This document shows positions 60,063 to 64,000 of a DNA stretch of 64,000 nucleotides, piece after piece. Source of the DNA: Oscillospiraceae bacterium (lineage in GTDB: Bacteria > Bacillota > Clostridia > Oscillospirales > Acutalibacteraceae). Position 1 is the first letter of the stretch, and each line of letters starts with the position of its first letter. The position numbers were made by a program, and so were the translations under genes. Under the pieces are notes generated by a model. It saw only the letters and a program-made list of their open reading frames with translations, had not been told where the DNA came from and ran no database searches. The stretch covers positions 87,001 through 151,000 of the forward strand of contig JAKVOA010000001.1 of assembly GCA_022483045.1 (NCBI GenBank), written 5' to 3'.

Positions 60063-61892
60063 ATGGATATGTCAGAAGAAAAAAAGGCCATTCGCCGCCG
60101 CAGGATGATAGACACACTGCTTGGCGGCGGCAGCGCAGATCTCGTCTTTCATGGCGGTAATGTGATTGATGTTTTGACACGAGAAATCTACCCCGCAGAT
60201 GTCGCGGTAAAGGATGAATTTATTCTGTATGTCGGTGACTGCAGTTTTTTAACTGGACAAAAGACAACGGTGGTGGATGTGGAGGGGAAATTTCTAAGCC
60301 CGGGTTTTATAGATGCACACATGCATTTTGAAAGTTCTATGCTGACGCCAACGGAGTTTTCCCGTCTTTCATTGCCAACAGGCACAACAACGGTTTTTGC
60401 GGACCCGCATGAAATTGGCAATGTACTCGGGGTAGATGGTATAGTGGAAATGATAAAAGAAGCGCGCACGCTGCCAAACCGCGTGCTATTTACAGTTCCA
60501 GCGCTGGTACCGGACTTACCGGGCCTTGAAACCCCGGGCCGAGAGATAAACAGTCAAAACATTGAAGGCTTGCTCGATGACTCGCTGGTGTGCGGCCTAG
60601 GTGAAATGCAGGGTTTCAGCAACGTAAAGCCTGTCTATGCGTATGCGTCTTCGCTGCTTGACGATATGCTGATTTCTGTGTTGGAATCGAAGAAACGGGG
60701 CAAGTCTGTCGAGGGCAATGCGCCCGGACTGAGTGACGCGGAACTTGCTGCGCACAACATCCTTTGCGGCGGCCACGCCTCCTGCCATGAAACGGTTACA
60801 AAAGAAGAGTGCGCCGAAAAACTGCGCTGCGGCTACACAGTTTTTATGCGCGAAGGCTCTACGCAGAAAAACATGAAAGAATGCATCCGTGTTATTACGG
60901 AAGATGGCATGGATTCTAGACATCTGGCTTTTGCAACTGACGATATGGTGGCAGAAGATCTGCTGACAGCGGGCCATATAGATGAAATCCTGCGCCGGGC
61001 GGTTGCCTGTGGCGTAGACCCTGTAGAAGCAATTCAGATGGCAACCATCAATCCTGCGGAACACTATGGAAAAAAAGAAATCGGTGCGCTGTCACCCGGC
61101 CGTGCAGCTGATATCTGTGTCATTAGCGACCTTGCCGCTATGCGTGTGGATGAGGTTTACGTTGCTGGAAAAACGGCGGCAAAAGACGGCAAACTGCTGC
61201 TGGATTTGCCAAGGTGGAAATATCCCGATACGGTAAAGAACACTATGAAATGTCCACGGGTCTCTGTACAGCAGTTACAAGTACCTTCCGGCCACAGCAG
61301 TGAACGTGTGCGCGTCATTAAAGTCATTCCGGAGCAAAATTTGACAGATGCCCTAGAGGCAGAGCTCCCTGTGCAGGACGGCTTTCTGGTTCCCTCAACG
61401 CAGCAGGATGTTTTGCCGTTGCTTTCTATAGAGCGCCACGGGCGCAGCAGCGGAAGAATCGCCCACGGATTTGTACAGGGAATGGGACTAAAAGCTGGGG
61501 CCATCGCTCAAAGCATTGCACACGATACGCACAATCTGCTGGTGTGCGGCGCGAATTATATAGATATGAAAATGGCGGCCGACCGTGTTATTGCCATGGG
61601 TGGCGGCATTGCCCTGGTGAAAAACGGGCGTGTTGCCGGTGACCTTTCGCTGCCGATCGGCGGGCTGATGACGGATGCTTTGACTGGTGCCGAGGTAGCT
61701 GAAAAAATTCGTCTGCTCAACGAAATAGCAAAGACAGAGCTTGGGTGCACACTGCCTTCGCCGTTTATGCATCTGTCCTTTTTGTCACTCGCTACAAGCC
61801 CTAAATGGAAACTGACCGACAAAGGCATTGTCGATGTAGCTTCCGGTAAAATCCTGCCGGTTCTGCTTTCCGGGGAAAGGGAGAAAATGTAA
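60063..61892 (+). CDS. Adenine-deaminase-family protein (paralogue 2, altered metal site)
   Basis: This 609-residue protein has the adenine deaminase layout with a charged N-terminal extension of about 20 residues. Metal-site motifs are AHMHFESS (His86, His88), LGEMQ (Glu181), SCHETVT (His242) and ATDDM (Asp293). At the strand-5 position, where the family has GHAPGL with a metal-binding His, this protein has GNAPGL (Asn219). The C-terminal domain (AGAIAQSIAHDTHNLLVCG) is complete. It may bind one metal or act on another ring such as an imidazole. Its first codon follows the EutN stop by two bases. Confidence 0.87.
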   Translation: MDMSEEKKAIRRRRMIDTLLGGGSADLVFHGGNVIDVLTREIYPADVAVKDEFILYVGDCSFLTGQKTTVVDVEGKFLSPGFIDAHMHFESSMLTPTEFSRLSLPTGTTTVFADPHEIGNVLGVDGIVEMIKEARTLPNRVLFTVPALVPDLPGLETPGREINSQNIEGLLDDSLVCGLGEMQGFSNVKPVYAYASSLLDDMLISVLESKKRGKSVEGNAPGLSDAELAAHNILCGGHASCHETVTKEECAEKLRCGYTVFMREGSTQKNMKECIRVITEDGMDSRHLAFATDDMVAEDLLTAGHIDEILRRAVACGVDPVEAIQMATINPAEHYGKKEIGALSPGRAADICVISDLAAMRVDEVYVAGKTAAKDGKLLLDLPRWKYPDTVKNTMKCPRVSVQQLQVPSGHSSERVRVIKVIPEQNLTDALEAELPVQDGFLVPSTQQDVLPLLSIERHGRSSGRIAHGFVQGMGLKAGAIAQSIAHDTHNLLVCGANYIDMKMAADRVIAMGGGIALVKNGRVAGDLSLPIGGLMTDALTGAEVAEKIRLLNEIAKTELGCTLPSPFMHLSFLSLATSPKWKLTDKGIVDVASGKILPVLLSGEREKM

Positions 61893-61894
61893 AC

Positions 61895-62572
61895 ATGGGT
61901 TATCAAATCATTGACCTTACACAAGAAATCTTTGAGGGCATGTCGGTCTTTCCCATGCATCAGAAAACCTTTATCTTTAAAAACATGACGCATGAAGAAA
62001 GCATCAAAAGATATGGATTTCCGTTCAGTACAAATAACTTGCTGATTAACGAGCACGGCCCAACACATACAGATGCCCTGTACGAGTTTGACCCGAACGG
62101 CGCTACCATTGAAAAAACCAATCTTGCGCTTTGTTTTGGTAGCGCGCTGTGTCTGGATGTTTCCTCTGTTTCGCCGGATGAATATATTACAGAGCAGGTA
62201 CTATCCAAGGCGCTGCAGCGCTCTTCGCTGAAAATCAACAGGGGCGATATTGTGCTGCTGTATACTGGGCACTACAACCGAAGTTACGGTAAGGCAGAGT
62301 GGCAGACGCGCTATGCCGGTCTGGATATTTCCGGTGCGGAGTTTTTGGGGCGGCAGGGTGTCGTCAACATTGGAATTGACGCACCCGCTATCGATAACCC
62401 AAAAGATCAGAAATATTCCGGCCACCTTATCTGCCGCAAGTACAGAATGCTCAATACAGAAAATCTTTGTAATTTAGATAAAGTGGCGCAGAAACGATTT
62501 TTGTATATTGGCTTGCCACTTAAAATCCGTGGCGGCACAGGCAGCCCAGTTCGTGCGGTGGCAATTTGTTAA
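61895..62572 (+). CDS. Cyclase family metal-dependent hydrolase (kynurenine formamidase-like)
   Basis: This 225-residue protein is of the cyclase/KynB fold, which opens or hydrolyses amide and formyl bonds. The metal-binding signature HGPTHTDALYEF corresponds to HxGTHxDxP, and GIDAPAIDNP is the second conserved segment. It follows the adenine-deaminase-like gene by two bases. In the hypothesised pathway it could hydrolyse a ring-opening product, but the substrate is not readable. Confidence 0.88.
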   Translation: MGYQIIDLTQEIFEGMSVFPMHQKTFIFKNMTHEESIKRYGFPFSTNNLLINEHGPTHTDALYEFDPNGATIEKTNLALCFGSALCLDVSSVSPDEYITEQVLSKALQRSSLKINRGDIVLLYTGHYNRSYGKAEWQTRYAGLDISGAEFLGRQGVVNIGIDAPAIDNPKDQKYSGHLICRKYRMLNTENLCNLDKVAQKRFLYIGLPLKIRGGTGSPVRAVAIC

Positions 62573-62599
62573 TCATGATAAATGAGGGGGCTCAACAAA

Positions 62600-63205
62600 A
62601 TGCAGAAGCTTAAAGAAAAAGTGTTTATTCCAGCTTACTCCGGCGGTGCAGTAAAGGTGATGGCTGGGCAAGAACTTTATTTAATTGATGTAGAGGGTCA
62701 GCAGGTCAGCGACTTCGTTTGTTTTAACCTCGATGACCTGAGCGAACACGTTTCGCCGGTGCATATGCGCTCGTCTCTGTCAAGTATTCGGTTGAAAGTC
62801 GGCGACTTCCTGTACAGCAATTATCGGGAGCATATGATGCAGCTGGTAGCAGACACAGTTGGTGTTCACGACTTTTTCTTTCCGGCGTGTGACTACTACA
62901 GGTATAAAGTAGACTTTGGTGTCGAAAATCATCCGAACTGTCACGATAACTTGATGAACGCACTCAAGCAGTACCATTTTGTGCCTGAGCTGCTTCCTGA
63001 TCCAATCAACTGGTTTATGAACAACCATATGGATGGAACTGGCGACTATATTATCGAACCACCGCTTTCCAAACCGGGTGATTATGTCAAACTAAAGGCA
63101 CTGAAAAATTGCCTGGTTGCCGCTACGTCCTGCTCGCAGGACTTTGTGCCCGTAAACGGTATGCACGTTTCACCTATAGAGCTGCAGGTTGTCGAGCAAG
63201 CATAA
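62600..63205 (+). CDS. DUF1989 (urea carboxylase-associated) family protein
   Basis: This 201-residue protein starts at ATG 62600, after GAGGGGG. The segments VEGQQVSDFVCFN, FPACDYYRYKVDFG, NHPNCHDNLMNAL and CSQDFVPVNGMHVSPIELQV match the DUF1989 family, seen next to urea carboxylase and related nitrogen-compound genes. The function is unproven; metal binding by conserved His/Cys is suspected. It is the last gene of operon 2 before a strong terminator. Its presence supports a nitrogen-rich substrate. Confidence 0.85.
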   Translation: MQKLKEKVFIPAYSGGAVKVMAGQELYLIDVEGQQVSDFVCFNLDDLSEHVSPVHMRSSLSSIRLKVGDFLYSNYREHMMQLVADTVGVHDFFFPACDYYRYKVDFGVENHPNCHDNLMNALKQYHFVPELLPDPINWFMNNHMDGTGDYIIEPPLSKPGDYVKLKALKNCLVAATSCSQDFVPVNGMHVSPIELQVVEQA

Positions 63206-63228
63206 CCTGCTGTGAAACAATGGCATAT

Positions 63229-63270
63229 AAAAAACGTTCCCCATTCGTTAGCAGAGGGGAACGTTTTTTT
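63229..63270. terminator. Terminator ending the microcompartment operon
   Basis: A 14-bp perfect stem (AAAAAACGTTCCCC 63229-63242 with GGGGAACGTTTTTT 63256-63269) carries an A-run on one side and T-run on the other, so it serves both converging genes. Confidence 0.93.
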
Positions 63271-63286
63271 ATCGTCGATGCACGCT

Positions 63287-64000
63287 TTACAGGAAGCTGA
63301 CGCAGGTATCGGTCCATTTGCGGTAAACATGAAATGCGCGGACAATATCAGTCCAGTCAGCTGTTTCATTTGTGCAGTGGCATTGAGCGGGATTGCCCGG
63401 GCCGAGTATGAGAAATGGCAGCTTTGGCTTATAGGGACATACCAGGGAAGCGTCCGTGTAAAAAAGCACGCCGCTGCGTGCCGAACTGCTGCCCTCTTGG
63501 CGGCAGAGCACGGCGGCTGCGGAAACGCCGGGGTGGGAAGAATCTGTTTCCAGCGCTTCGCGGCAGTTAAAATAGCGCAGATGAATCTGCAGTCCTTGCT
63601 GCTTTTCCTCTGCCTGCCTGGCCGACTGTTCAAAGATTGCTTTTAGGGAAGTGCTGCTGATGGTTGGCAGAAAGCGTGTGTCAACAGAAAAATCGGCAAA
63701 GTCGGGTATCATATTTATCTTTATACCAGAAGAAACGGCGGTCATGCAGCATGTGTTGCTCCCCAGCAGGGGATGCACAGGTACACAGGCACAAATCCGT
63801 TTTTGTGCTTCCTTTAAAAAGTCTGTACCGAGTTCCAGCGCATTGATTCCGTTTTGCGGCATGCTTGCGTGGCTGCTTTTGCCGTGTACGCTGGCTTTTG
63901 TCCACATACAGCCCTTTTCGCAGACACCCGGCGTACAGGCGGTCGGCTCACAGATAAACAGAAAAGACAGACCGTCAAAAGCACCAGCATCACGAAGCGC
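63287..64000 (-). CDS. M20 family metallohydrolase, C-terminal part (cut by window edge)
   Basis: At least 237 codons are open to the right edge on the minus strand, so the gene's N-terminal part lies beyond the window. The dimerisation domain is seen in HGKSSHASMPQNGINALELG and the last metal ligand in CHCTNETADWTDIV. The pattern resembles ArgE/DapE-type deacylases. It converges on the microcompartment operon across the shared terminator. It is the third M20 enzyme within 14 kb. Confidence 0.85.
   Translation of the reverse strand, partial: ALRDAGAFDGLSFLFICEPTACTPGVCEKGCMWTKASVHGKSSHASMPQNGINALELGTDFLKEAQKRICACVPVHPLLGSNTCCMTAVSSGIKINMIPDFADFSVDTRFLPTISSTSLKAIFEQSARQAEEKQQGLQIHLRYFNCREALETDSSHPGVSAAAVLCRQEGSSSARSGVLFYTDASLVCPYKPKLPFLILGPGNPAQCHCTNETADWTDIVRAFHVYRKWTDTCVSFL

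Overview
The window reads as chromosomal DNA of an anaerobic, spore-forming Firmicute of the class Clostridia, most like Ruminococcaceae/Oscillospiraceae. The grounds are the gene content (cotJABC spore-coat genes, zinc-type S14, the KOW-protein gene between map and infA, a decarboxylase beta subunit of the sodium-pump type), strong AGGAGG-type ribosome sites, frequent TTG and GTG starts, and a slightly GC-rich composition. No species can be named from this alone.

Positions 1-8,000 carry aromatic amino acid genes on the minus strand (tyrA, aroF, a fused aroE-aroK), then acpP, a decarboxylase beta subunit with a small membrane partner, proS and a family 8 glycosyltransferase. The aroF leader encodes a 34-residue peptide rich in Phe with Tyr and Trp. 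It is followed by mutually exclusive hairpins ending in a terminator, which is a textbook attenuator layout. Positions 7,767-23,820 are the contiguous S10-spc-alpha ribosomal superoperon from rpsJ to rplQ, including secY, adk, map, infA and rpoA.

Positions 23,800-44,000 are mixed: a GNAT protein, a dipeptide epimerase, pyrE, a two-gene heterodimeric ABC exporter, a family 2 glycosyltransferase, cotJABC and a PadR/DUF4097 pair. A MocR regulator is divergent from an amino acid permease and a multi-subunit flavin/iron-sulfur dehydrogenase. An unrecognised gene with a DDD motif closes the block.

Positions 43,900-63,300 are the most unusual part: two consecutive operons whose 5' leaders contain the same structured RNA motif, each followed by an intrinsic terminator. 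I do not recognise this riboswitch-like element. Operon 1 has a Pot-type ABC importer, an adenine-deaminase-family hydrolase, two M20 hydrolases, a TSUP transporter and a threonine-synthase-like PLP enzyme. Operon 2 has a DUF2294-like protein, UbiX, UbiD, three hexameric microcompartment shell proteins, a repeat protein with an N-terminal helix like an encapsulation peptide, a flavoprotein-like protein, an EutN-type vertex protein, a second adenine-deaminase-family protein, a metal-dependent cyclase-family hydrolase and a DUF1989 protein. No aldehyde dehydrogenase, alcohol dehydrogenase or phosphotransacylase is present, so this is not a standard aldehyde metabolosome. My working hypothesis is a microcompartment for anaerobic purine (xanthine) breakdown, in which the UbiD/UbiX pair decarboxylates an imidazole carboxylate and the amidohydrolases open rings or deaminate. 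This is inference from gene content. The window ends inside a third M20 hydrolase on the minus strand.
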